A DNA stretch of 6,386 nt from Gammaproteobacteria bacterium UBA7449 (GCA_002477465.1 DLPV01000036.1:44487-50872), one strand, 5' to 3'. Positions 1-6,306 are shown, counted from the first letter of the stretch. Notes: generated by a model not told the origin, from the sequence alone. Made by a program: numbers and translations.

Positions 1-1
1 G

Positions 2-532
2 GTGTACACGCTGCTGGCAGAGCAAATTGGCTCAGACGAGGATCAGACTGAGGCCATCGCGGATATTGGATCCATGATGACCACGCTTAATGTCATCCTG
101 CACGACAAGACGATATACACCCAAGAGCAAACCTTTGGCGGCAATGCCCTGTCAGAAGAAGTGCATCGGCGCTTCGGATTAAGCGCCGTTGAGGCGGAAA
201 CCACCATGAAGCGGAGTGGATTGCCGTAAGAATATGAGTTGGAGATCCTCGCGCCTTTTAAGGAAACCGTGGTACAGCAGGAGAGCCAAACGCTGGAGTT
301 CTTTTTCTCCTCAAGCCATTACAACGAAGTGGACCATATAATGCTCGCTGGCGATTTCGCGGCAATTAAAGGTCTGGCTGGTTTGGTGCAGGAAAGCTTC
401 AGTACACCGGTGACCGTGGCCAACCCGTTTGTAGGACTGCAGGTCGGTTCTAAGGTCAACGAAACCATATTGAAGAATGATGCGCGTTCCCTGTTGATTG
501 CCTGTGGTCTGGCAATGAGGGGTGAGTACTAA
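2..532 (+). pseudogene. pilM: Type IV pilus assembly protein PilM, C-terminal half, interrupted by an in-frame stop
   Basis: PilM is a cytoplasmic actin-like ATPase that binds the N-terminal tail of PilN and links the inner-membrane alignment complex to the pilus motors. The frame is already open at the window edge, so the 5' part lies outside. About 176 codons are visible. The family pattern is clear: an actin-fold segment DIGSMMTTLNV, then YTQEQTFGG, RRFGLS..EAE and GLP, later VQQ..QTLEFFFSSS and an ADENOSINE-type loop LAGDFAAIKGL, ending in ACGLAMRGEY. A TAA at 227-229 lies in the same frame directly after GLP, where relatives I remember have an acidic residue; one G-to-T change from GAA would explain it. 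The frame is open for 100 codons after it with family-like sequence, so this is a point nonsense rather than a frameshift. The loop reads AGD where AGG is usual. The final TAA overlaps the pilN ATG by one base. It could be a recent pseudogene, a readthrough gene or a sequencing error. Identity is secure; functional state is not. Confidence 0.85.
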
Positions 533-1053
533 TGATGCATATTAACTTACTACCCTGGCGCGAACGCCTGCGGGAAGTGCGCAGAAGGGAGTTCCTGACG
601 ATTATGATGGGTTTCGTCATCATTGCGGGTGGTCTGGTTTTCCTCGTAGACCGCTACTTTAATGGCGAAATTACTATGCAGCAGGCACGCAACGTCTTTG
701 TTCGCGCCGAGATTACCCTGCTTGATGCCCAGGTCGCAGAAATTAATCAGCTAGGGCAGCAAAAAGAAGACATTCGTGCGCGAATGAATGTGATTACCGA
801 TTTGCAGGGCACACGCCCAGTGATCGTGCGTATTTTTGATGAAATGGTGCGGACATTGCCTAATGGGATTTTTTATGAGCAGGTCCAGCGTATTGAGGAT
901 GTCATTGCGGTTGAGGGAATCGCCGAATCCTCCGCCCGCATAACCGAGCTAATGCGTAATCTTGATGATTCCGAGTGGTTTAAAGCAACTGACTTGAGCG
1001 AGTTTTCTGTAGTTGAAAGTGCTGAAACTTCGATGTCAGCTTCGATCTCATAG
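532..1053 (+). CDS. pilN: Type IV pilus assembly protein PilN, C-terminus apparently shortened
   Basis: PilN is a bitopic inner-membrane protein that docks PilM through its cytoplasmic tail and pairs with PilO in the periplasm. The 173-residue product has the hallmark INLLPWR at residues 4-10, a basic stretch (residues 11-19), one membrane span at about 22-40, a coiled-coil-like region at about 45-85, and the periplasmic signatures LQGTRPVIVRIFDE (91-104), RTLPNG (107-112), VEGIAES (127-133) and ELMRNLD (139-145). Two ATGs (532 and 535) are both possible; a GAGGGG at 517-522 favours the first slightly and gives a TAATG overlap with pilM. After residue 161 the sequence becomes a Ser/Ala-rich tail (SAETSMSASIS), where homologues I recall continue with a further beta strand ending in a VFxLxVxQT-type motif. 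The pilO, pilP and pilQ genes that should follow are missing. With pilM interrupted and no PilO partner alongside, function is doubtful although the frame is intact. Confidence 0.9.
   Translation: MMHINLLPWRERLREVRRREFLTIMMGFVIIAGGLVFLVDRYFNGEITMQQARNVFVRAEITLLDAQVAEINQLGQQKEDIRARMNVITDLQGTRPVIVRIFDEMVRTLPNGIFYEQVQRIEDVIAVEGIAESSARITELMRNLDDSEWFKATDLSEFSVVESAETSMSASIS
1027..1050 (+). repeat. Imperfect 12-bp tandem duplication at the pilN 3' end
   Basis: Two adjacent 12-bp copies, ACTTCGATGTCA (1027-1038) and GCTTCGATCTCA (1039-1050), match at 10 of 12 positions. They are in frame and encode TSMS-ASIS immediately before the pilN stop at 1051-1053. The repeat lies just where PilN homology ends and where pilO, pilP and pilQ should begin, so it may be a scar of slippage or deletion; that reading is inference. 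Confidence 0.6.
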
Positions 1054-1060
1054 AGACTGT

Positions 1061-1624
1061 ATGGATTATACGGGTAACGTTTTTTTGGTGGGGCCTATGG
1101 GAGTAGGTAAAACCACTATCGGTCGCGCCCTCGCGGAGCAGATGCAGTTGGAATTCTTTGACTCTGACAAGGAAATCGAAGCATCAACTGGTGCAAATAT
1201 TCCATGGATTTTTGACGTCGAAGGAGAGCAGGGGTTTCGCGAGAGGGAACTCCGGATGATCGACACGCTGAGCAAGCGCAAGCAAACCGTGCTGGCAACC
1301 GGCGGGGGCGCGATTCTTGCCAAGAAAACGCGCAAGCGGCTGAAGAAACGGGGCCTGGTTGTGTACTTACGTGCCAGCATCAAGCAACAGGTCGAACGCA
1401 CCTCGCGAGATAAGAATCGGCCGCTGCTGCGCACTGAAAACCCTGAGGAAACCATCAAAGAATTGATAGCACAGCGCGAACCACTCTATCTTGAAGTTGC
1501 CGATATCATTGTCGACACAAACCGAAAAAATCCGCGCAGCGTGAGCGCAGAAATCATGCGGCAAATTCGCAAGCTCCGAGCTGGCGAGGCTGGTGCCGAA
1601 GGAATGGGTTCAGACGAAGTCTAA
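1061..1624 (+). CDS. aroK: Shikimate kinase
   Basis: Shikimate kinase transfers a phosphate from ATP to the 3-hydroxyl of shikimate in the cytoplasm, the fifth step of the shikimate pathway to chorismate. The 187-residue product shows Walker A GPMGVGKT at 11-18, the DSD substrate/metal motif at 34-36, the shikimate-binding Arg60 in FRERE, the GGG loop at 81-83, the lid arginine in RPLL (Arg120) and Arg139 in the QRE motif. All expected catalytic residues are present. Length is slightly above the usual 170-175 because of a charged tail after residue 172. The ATG at 1061 is chosen because the family start is close to the VFLVGPMG strand; the open frame extends upstream to 1013 but that stretch overlaps pilN and is not family-like. 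The ribosome binding site is weak (AGAGA at 1052-1056). It lies 7 nt after pilN and 44 nt before aroB. In relatives aroK follows pilQ; here it follows pilN directly. Confidence 0.97.
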   Translation: MDYTGNVFLVGPMGVGKTTIGRALAEQMQLEFFDSDKEIEASTGANIPWIFDVEGEQGFRERELRMIDTLSKRKQTVLATGGGAILAKKTRKRLKKRGLVVYLRASIKQQVERTSRDKNRPLLRTENPEETIKELIAQREPLYLEVADIIVDTNRKNPRSVSAEIMRQIRKLRAGEAGAEGMGSDEV

Positions 1625-1656
1625 TTGCCATTGAGCCCTAGTCTGGAACGAATACT

Positions 1657-1664
1657 AAAGGAAA
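1657..1664 (+). promoter_or_regulatory. Ribosome binding site supporting the TTG start of aroB
   Basis: AAAGGAAA ends 4 nt before the TTG at 1669; its AAGGA core is 6 nt away. The next candidate start, GTG at 1675, would be 12 nt from the core, which is too far, so the TTG is preferred. Confidence 0.7.
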
Positions 1665-1668
1665 TATT

Positions 1669-2769
1669 TTGAGCGTGAAGCACATCAACGTCGATCTGGG
1701 GGAGCGCAGTTACCCAATTTTTATCGGGCCGGGGCTACTGCGCGATGAGCAGGTGTTGCAACCTTACCTTGGCAAAGGCAGGGCGGTAATTGTCACGAAT
1801 GATGTGGTCGCGCCGCTATATCTTGAGTCGGCAAAGCAATTGCTGGGCAAGCACTATGCCGGCGAGATCATTCTTTCCGATGGCGAGGAGCATAAAACGC
1901 TGGCGACGGTCGCCAGCATCTATGACTGGTTGCTGGCTGCAAAAGCCGACCGTCAAACTACCCTGGTTGCGCTGGGTGGAGGAGTTGTTGGAGACATAAC
2001 AGGATTTGCCGCTGCTACCTACCAACGCGGCATCAATTTTATACAAATTCCGACAACCCTGCTGGCACAGGTGGACTCTTCGGTAGGTGGAAAAACCGGA
2101 GTTAATCACCCTCAGGGTAAGAACATGATCGGGGCGTTTTATCAGCCGCTCTGTGTGCTGGTTGACACCGAAGTGCTGCAGACTTTGCCAAAGCGCGAAG
2201 TCAAAGCTGGGCTTGCAGAGGTCATCAAATACGGATTGATCAATAAGCCTGAGTTCTTTGATTGGCTCGCCGAGCAGGCAAAAGGCATTCTTGCTCTGCA
2301 AGACGATCTGCTCACGGAAGTGATCAGGGTGTGCTGTGAATCCAAGGCTGCCATCGTTGCCAAGGACGAGCGGGAATCGGGAGTTCGCGCCCTGCTGAAC
2401 CTTGGTCATACATTCGGACATGCCATCGAAACTGCCAGCGGTTATAGCAAGCTGCTGCATGGTGAGACTGTAGCCATAGGGATGGTTATGGCTGCGGACC
2501 TCTCGCATCGTATTGGCTGGTTAAATGCCTCTGCTGCGGGTCGGATAAGAGATGTACTTGAGACTGATTACGGTATGCCGGTCATCCCACCAGCAGATAT
2601 GACTGTTAGCGACTATATGCAGTTGATGGCAGCGGACAAGAAAGCAGAGCAGGGGCGAATTCGGTTCGTCTTACTGAGGGCGCTAGGTGAAGCTGAAGTC
2701 ACCGGTGAGGTTGATCAGTCCCTTTTGCAGGCTACCCTGGAAGCTGGCGAAAACTTGTGTTGCCGGTAA
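1669..2769 (+). CDS. aroB: 3-dehydroquinate synthase
   Basis: AroB converts DAHP to 3-dehydroquinate, the second step of the shikimate pathway, using NAD+ and a divalent metal (usually Zn or Co) in the cytoplasm. The 366-residue product begins with the typical LGERSYPIFIG strand and carries the nucleotide motif DGEEHKTL (71-78), the glycine-rich loop GGGVVGD (103-109), IPTTLLAQVDSSVGGKTGVN (127-146) and the metal ligands Glu184 (GLAEVIKYG), His247 (NLGHTFGHAIE) and His264 (LLHGETVAIGM). These fall at the same numbers as I recall for the E. coli enzyme. Length is normal for the family, about 360-368. The start is a TTG backed by a good ribosome binding site. It follows aroK on the same strand, as in most gammaproteobacteria, and the two are probably cotranscribed. 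The long antisense frame opposite it is a shadow. No sign of damage. Confidence 0.98.
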   Translation: MSVKHINVDLGERSYPIFIGPGLLRDEQVLQPYLGKGRAVIVTNDVVAPLYLESAKQLLGKHYAGEIILSDGEEHKTLATVASIYDWLLAAKADRQTTLVALGGGVVGDITGFAAATYQRGINFIQIPTTLLAQVDSSVGGKTGVNHPQGKNMIGAFYQPLCVLVDTEVLQTLPKREVKAGLAEVIKYGLINKPEFFDWLAEQAKGILALQDDLLTEVIRVCCESKAAIVAKDERESGVRALLNLGHTFGHAIETASGYSKLLHGETVAIGMVMAADLSHRIGWLNASAAGRIRDVLETDYGMPVIPPADMTVSDYMQLMAADKKAEQGRIRFVLLRALGEAEVTGEVDQSLLQATLEAGENLCCR

Positions 2770-2772
2770 AGT

Positions 2773-2880
2773 ATGGAGCCGAATTTCAACACCGTGTATT
2801 TGCTGGCAATTGAGTGCTGGATTAAGCGCGCTCGTCACGTCAGGCAGCGAACAAAAAAAGCCGAACGAAAAGCTAAATGA
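2773..2880 (+). CDS. Possible small ORF, 35 codons, basic tail, unknown function
   Basis: An ATG 3 nt after the aroB stop opens a 35-codon frame that ends at a TGA 10 nt before the damX start, filling nearly the whole 121-bp gap. The predicted peptide has a mixed hydrophobic segment (VYLLAIECWI) followed by a very basic tail (KRARHVRQRTKKAERKAK). I do not recognise it and assign no function. Against it: no clear ribosome binding site (only GGTAAAGT next to the ATG) and a frame of this length stays open by chance roughly one time in five. The alternative is a plain intergenic spacer or a damX leader. Confidence 0.2.
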   Translation: MEPNFNTVYLLAIECWIKRARHVRQRTKKAERKAK

Positions 2881-2890
2881 GCTGTAAGCG

Positions 2891-4420
2891 ATGAGAAAAT
2901 ATCAGCAAATACTGGGTCTCAAAACGGATCCATTTCAACTGGAGACCAAGCCCAAGAGCTTTTACGCCGGGGCCGGGCGTCAAGAGATCCTGGACGCGCT
3001 GGTGCGCCATGTCCATTATGGTGCAGGTGCTTCCATTGTCACCGGCCCACTCGGTAGTGGCAAGACTGTGCTGGTGCACCAATTCTTGAGGAGCTTTGCT
3101 GAGGAATCGCAACCGATTTTCGTGCGTGCGAGCCTCTTCATGAATCAAGCCCAGTTCCTCGAGGCGCTGCTGGAACAGCTTCCCGTTGGCGCTTCTTCGC
3201 CGGAGCCAGCCGTAATCCTCGAGGATCTGGTGCGCTTCGCGGGGCAGCAGGAAATCGAAGGTAGAACGCTGATGCTGGCCATAGACGATGCGCATGAGTT
3301 GGCCAGTGAAGTGTTTGAATTGATTACTGCATTGATGCAGCGCCTTTCGCCCAAAGCTTTGCATATCTGCCTGCTCGGTGAATATCATCTGGTGGGTATG
3401 TTAGAAAACATAATCAACGCCAATATTTTTGACAAGATTGAGCAATTTAAGTTAAAGCCGTTTAGTGCAGAAGATGCCTGCGAGTATGTGCAGCACCGAT
3501 TGTTGGGTGTCGGATACCAGGGCACCTTGCCGGTTGCAACAGGTCGCCTGGGCGCAATCTGCAATGAGGCAAACGGCATTCCCGGGGCGATGACCTCGGC
3601 GATTGCCGATCTTCTAGAGAATGAATTACAGGAAGATTTGCGGGCAATGCCAGTAAGCTCAGCCCTGCAATTCAGCAGTCGCTACTGGCAGGCGGCAGGG
3701 GCGCTATTTGTGGTCGTGCTGCTAATCTGGCTAACCGGCCCAGAGCCCGTGCCGGACGTATTTGAAGACAATTCCCAAGACCAGGTAGCGAACTCCGGCT
3801 CGCCGCAGCGCCAGCAGATCGCAGTAGGCGTCAGTCCAGCCGGCTCTAATCAAACCAGTTCCTCTACTACAATCCCCGGCTCTGGCGCTGCCATTGCGCC
3901 GATGCCTGGGAGAGCTATGCTGCCTGGGACACAGACAGATCGGCAGCCAGAACTCCAGACCGAACCAAGCGTTAGCGAACACTTACTATCACAGGTGGTA
4001 GAAGGCGCTAAAGTCGGGCAGCCCTTAAAAAATTCCCATGAGAACGCCTCGCCAACAGCCCTTGGTGAGCCAACAATTCCCGCATTTAGTGGTGCGGGAA
4101 GCGAACCCTTGCCCGATGCGGAAACTATGGGTACGGGTTTGAATGATGGCAACTACACGATTCAACTTATGGGTTCGCGCTCGGAAGAAAGTGTGATCAA
4201 GTTTCTGGCAAGTGCAGATTTGCCTTTTCAAAGTGGCTATTTTGAGACCCGCTATCAAGATGAGCCCTGGTTTGTGGTGGTGGCCGGTGCCTTCGCCAGT
4301 CGCTCGCAAGCCAATGCAGGAATTGCCAGACTGGCGGCAGGCGTAAGGGAACTGCAGCCCTGGGTGCGAGCGGCAGCGGGCATTGAATCTCCTGTTAGAA
4401 TCCTCAAGGCCCTAAACTAA
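2891..4420 (+). CDS. damX: DamX-type protein: AAA ATPase, membrane span and C-terminal SPOR domain
   Basis: This is the long form of DamX, the product encoded after aroB in many gammaproteobacteria. SPOR domains bind septal peptidoglycan whose glycan strands lack stem peptides, which places the protein at the division site. The 509 residues divide into a cytoplasmic ExeA/GspA-like AAA domain at about 1-250, with Walker A GPLGSGKT (52-59) and Walker B LMLAIDDAHE (127-136); one membrane span at about 267-282 (ALFVVVLLIW); a long Pro/Ser/Gly/Gln-rich, probably disordered periplasmic linker at about 285-418; and a SPOR domain at about 420-497 (NYTIQLMGSRSE, PWFVVVAGAF, PWVRAA). The role of the ATPase part is not known to me. 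E. coli DamX is shorter and, as I recall, lacks a conserved Walker site. The ATG at 2891 has only a weak ribosome binding site, but YQQILGLKTDPF right after it matches the family N-terminus. It closes the aroK-aroB-damX group; hemE follows with its own promoter. Confidence 0.92.
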   Translation: MRKYQQILGLKTDPFQLETKPKSFYAGAGRQEILDALVRHVHYGAGASIVTGPLGSGKTVLVHQFLRSFAEESQPIFVRASLFMNQAQFLEALLEQLPVGASSPEPAVILEDLVRFAGQQEIEGRTLMLAIDDAHELASEVFELITALMQRLSPKALHICLLGEYHLVGMLENIINANIFDKIEQFKLKPFSAEDACEYVQHRLLGVGYQGTLPVATGRLGAICNEANGIPGAMTSAIADLLENELQEDLRAMPVSSALQFSSRYWQAAGALFVVVLLIWLTGPEPVPDVFEDNSQDQVANSGSPQRQQIAVGVSPAGSNQTSSSTTIPGSGAAIAPMPGRAMLPGTQTDRQPELQTEPSVSEHLLSQVVEGAKVGQPLKNSHENASPTALGEPTIPAFSGAGSEPLPDAETMGTGLNDGNYTIQLMGSRSEESVIKFLASADLPFQSGYFETRYQDEPWFVVVAGAFASRSQANAGIARLAAGVRELQPWVRAAAGIESPVRILKALN

Positions 4421-4422
4421 GC

Positions 4423-4472
4423 AGCCGCTTAGCGAGTTCGTCGCAGACATCAATTTGTGTCTGAAAGCGGCT
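4423..4472. repeat. Bipartite inverted repeat between damX and hemE
   Basis: An outer perfect 8-bp pair, AGCCGCTT (4423-4430) and AAGCGGCT (4465-4472), encloses an inner perfect 6-bp pair, CAGACA (4444-4449) and TGTCTG (4458-4463), with an 8-nt loop. The 13 nt at 4431-4443 would form a one-sided bulge. It starts 3 nt after the damX stop, which suits an mRNA 3' end, but no T-run follows, so it is not a canonical intrinsic terminator. It overlaps the candidate hemE promoter and could instead be an operator-like element. Confidence 0.6.
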
Positions 4473-4482
4473 CGTGTAAAAT
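4455..4482 (+). promoter_or_regulatory. Candidate sigma-70 promoter for hemE-folK
   Basis: A -10 box TAAAAT (4477-4482, five of six consensus positions) is preceded at 16 bp by TTGTGT (4455-4460), whose first three bases fit the -35 consensus. Transcription would begin near 4489, about 24 nt upstream of the hemE GTG. The -35 lies within the inner arm of the inverted repeat at 4423-4472, so binding or folding there could affect it. Prediction from pattern only. Confidence 0.5.
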
Positions 4483-4501
4483 CCCCCAGCTTTGTTTAAA
4501 C

Positions 4502-4506
4502 AGGGG
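4502..4506 (+). promoter_or_regulatory. Ribosome binding site supporting the GTG start of hemE
   Basis: AGGGG lies 6 nt before the GTG at 4513. The open frame extends upstream to a TTG at 4492, but that would place this site inside the gene and add residues not seen in the family, so GTG is preferred. Confidence 0.7.
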
Positions 4507-4512
4507 TTTCCC

Positions 4513-5583
4513 GTGCCACTCAAGAATGATCGGTTTCTTCGCGCATTACTCAAACAGCCAGTGGATCGCACGCCCGTGTGGATGATGCGCCAGGCAGGGC
4601 GCTACCTGCCGGAATATCGCGCGACTCGCAAGCAGGCGGGTAGCTTTATGGATCTCTGTCAGAATCCGGAATATGCCTGTGAGGTCACCATGCAACCCCT
4701 GCGGCGTTACGATTTCGACGCGGCTATCCTGTTTTCAGATATTCTGACCATTCCTGATGCCTTCGGACAGGGACTCTACTTTGAAGAAGGTGAGGGGCCC
4801 AGGTTCAAGAAAGTCATACGCAGCCCAGCGGATGTAGAGGCGTTGCCTGATGTTTCAATCAAGGAAGAGTTAGCCTATGTCTATGCCGCGGTCGCGCGCA
4901 TTCGCCAGGAGCTGGCGGGTCGAGTGCCCCTGTTAGGTTTCTCCGGTAGTCCATGGACACTCGCGACATACATGATTGAAGGCGGGGGGAGCAAAGACTT
5001 CCGCATTGCGAAACAATTTCTCTATAACCACCCAGAAGCGATGCATATGCTGTTGCAGCGCCTGGCCGATGCAGTCATCGAATATCTCAATGCTCAAATT
5101 GAGGCGGGCGCCCAGGTTGTTCAGATATTTGATACTTGGGGCGGCATTCTAACCCCTAGCGCCTACCGGGATTTCTCCCTGAACTACATGCGCAAAATTG
5201 TGCAAGGCCTAATCAAAGAGCCTGACGGATCAACTGTGCCGACCATATTGTTTACGAAAAACGGTGGCCAGTGGCTGGAGGCTATTGCGGATAGCGGCTG
5301 TCACGGCGTCGGGCTTGACTGGACTATTGGCATAGACGAGGCGCGCGCGCGGGTTGGTGAAAAGGTGGCGCTGCAGGGCAATATGGATCCTTGCATCCTG
5401 GATGCAGAACCGAAGGTGATCCGGGCTGAGGTGAAGCGGATTCTCGAGGCATTTGGCTCCGGGTCTGGACATGTGTTTAATCTTGGGCACGGCATTACGC
5501 CGGGCGTAGATCCCGATCATGTGGCGGTGTTCGTTGACGCCGTTCATGAGTTTTCCGCTGAATCCTGCCGGCAGACTGAGTGA
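4513..5583 (+). CDS. hemE: Uroporphyrinogen decarboxylase
   Basis: HemE removes the four acetate carboxyls of uroporphyrinogen III to give coproporphyrinogen III, a cofactor-free cytoplasmic step of heme synthesis. The 356-residue product, of normal length, carries signature 1 PVWMMRQAGRYLPEYR (21-36), the active-site Asp76 in LFSDIL, signature 2 GFSGSPWTLATYMIEG (142-157) with the conserved Tyr153, FDTWGG (206-211), QGNMDP (288-293) and the conserved His326 in NLGHGITPGVDPDHV. All residues I know to matter are present. The start is a GTG with AGGGG 6 nt before it, giving MPLKNDRFLRAL, which matches the family N-terminus. A candidate promoter lies just upstream. The stop TGA overlaps the folK ATG by one base. 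In P. aeruginosa, as I recall, gltB-gltD separates damX from hemE; here they are neighbours. Confidence 0.98.
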   Translation: MPLKNDRFLRALLKQPVDRTPVWMMRQAGRYLPEYRATRKQAGSFMDLCQNPEYACEVTMQPLRRYDFDAAILFSDILTIPDAFGQGLYFEEGEGPRFKKVIRSPADVEALPDVSIKEELAYVYAAVARIRQELAGRVPLLGFSGSPWTLATYMIEGGGSKDFRIAKQFLYNHPEAMHMLLQRLADAVIEYLNAQIEAGAQVVQIFDTWGGILTPSAYRDFSLNYMRKIVQGLIKEPDGSTVPTILFTKNGGQWLEAIADSGCHGVGLDWTIGIDEARARVGEKVALQGNMDPCILDAEPKVIRAEVKRILEAFGSGSGHVFNLGHGITPGVDPDHVAVFVDAVHEFSAESCRQTE

Positions 5584-6104
5584 TGGAAGTCTGTATCAGT
5601 ATTGGCAGCAATCTGGCGTCTGCACAGGGTAGCCCAGAGGAGATTGTTGCCAGGGCTATCCAAGAACTTCGGATGCTGAGCTTGACCTACTGTCAGGCGT
5701 CATCGCTATACGAAACCTCTCCAGTGGACTGCTCACCAGATGCACCGACCTTTATTAATGCGGTGGTCAAGATGGATGTGGCTCAATCTATGGCGCCTGC
5801 GGAGTTTTTGGGGATGCTCCAAGCTATCGAACAAAAATTTGGTAGAGAGCGACCGCAGCGGCCCAACGACGCTCGCACCCTCGACCTTGACTTGATTAGT
5901 TTCGGCATGGTCCGTGCTCACCGGGCAGAGCTTGAGTTGCCCCACCCGCGGGCGCATCTGCGGGCCTTCGTTCTGACGCCGCTGGTGGAGGTTGACCCTA
6001 ATTTCAACATTCCAGGCTTTGCGGAGTCTGCAGAGCAGCTCCTGGCACAGCTTCCAAGCGATCCGCAGCTGCGAATGTTGAACAGCTATCTAACTGAAAT
6101 GTAA
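5583..6104 (+). CDS. folK: 2-amino-4-hydroxy-6-hydroxymethyldihydropteridine pyrophosphokinase (HPPK)
   Basis: HPPK transfers pyrophosphate from ATP to 6-hydroxymethyl-7,8-dihydropterin, the step before dihydropteroate synthase in folate synthesis. The 173-residue product has the N-terminal ISIGSNL strand, SSLYETSPVD (40-49), FINAVV (57-62), E..FGRER (83-90), the HPPK signature NDARTLDLDLI (95-105) with Mg-binding Asp101 and Asp103, and LPHPRAHLRAFVLTPLVE (119-136) ending the core. Length fits the single-domain enzyme, about 160-180. The ATG at 5583 is chosen because it starts MEVCISIGSN and forms a TGATG overlap with hemE, implying translational coupling; a GTG at 5580 would add one residue. 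In E. coli folK sits beside pcnB, so linkage to hemE is a different arrangement, and a second copy elsewhere cannot be excluded. Confidence 0.95.
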   Translation: MEVCISIGSNLASAQGSPEEIVARAIQELRMLSLTYCQASSLYETSPVDCSPDAPTFINAVVKMDVAQSMAPAEFLGMLQAIEQKFGRERPQRPNDARTLDLDLISFGMVRAHRAELELPHPRAHLRAFVLTPLVEVDPNFNIPGFAESAEQLLAQLPSDPQLRMLNSYLTEM

Positions 6105-6144
6105 AGAGAATATTTTTATTTTATTATTCGGCTCAATTTCTGAC

Positions 6145-6160
6145 GAGTCAGCGCTGATTC
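6145..6160. repeat. 16-bp near-perfect palindrome
   Basis: GAGTCAGCGCTGATTC has a perfect 10-bp palindromic core TCAGCGCTGA (6148-6157) and flanking GA/TC arms with one mismatched pair. It lies 41 nt after the folK stop. Its symmetry and lack of a loop fit a dimeric protein-binding site better than an RNA hairpin, but no regulator can be named. Confidence 0.5.
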
Positions 6161-6286
6161 TGCAACAATTGCTCACACAAAAAAATGTGAAAAATTGACC
6201 TAAGGTGGTAACCTTCTAACAGGTTCGGTGTGCGCTTCTCGCGTGCTTCATACAGATCCTAGGGTCAAACTAGAGGTCAGATCTCA

Positions 6287-6306
6287 GTCTGGATTTAGGG
6301 CCAGAC
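6287..6306. repeat. Short inverted repeat with 6-bp arms
   Basis: GTCTGG (6287-6292) and CCAGAC (6301-6306) flank an 8-nt spacer. The arms are perfect, but no T-run follows on either strand, so a terminator call is not supported. Confidence 0.45.

Noticed and set aside
1013..1060. Longer aroK start at 1013, adding 16 residues
   Set aside because: The extension overlaps pilN, is not family-like, and ATG 1061 gives the expected N-terminus.
1816..2508. Antisense open frame of 230 codons opposite aroB
   Set aside because: It lies wholly inside a well-conserved aroB, has no recognisable motif and is explained by the codon use of the + strand gene.
2873..3388. Antisense open frame of 171 codons opposite the damX ATPase domain
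   Set aside because: The sense frame encodes clear Walker A and B motifs; the antisense product has no family features.
3850..4309. Antisense frames opposite the damX linker and SPOR domain
   Set aside because: They arise from the low-complexity linker and overlap the SPOR coding region; no domain or start signal supports them.
4483..4506. C-run 4483-4487 pairing with GGGG in the hemE ribosome binding site as a translational switch
   Set aside because: Only about four base pairs are possible, and the C-run would lie upstream of the predicted transcription start, so it would be absent from the main transcript.
6145..6180. Intrinsic terminator for hemE-folK
   Set aside because: The palindrome has no proper loop and no T-run follows it; the A-rich stretch after 6178 does not fit a + strand terminator.
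6195..6223. Promoter with -35 TTGACC at 6195-6200
   Set aside because: No acceptable -10 box occurs at 15-19 bp downstream.
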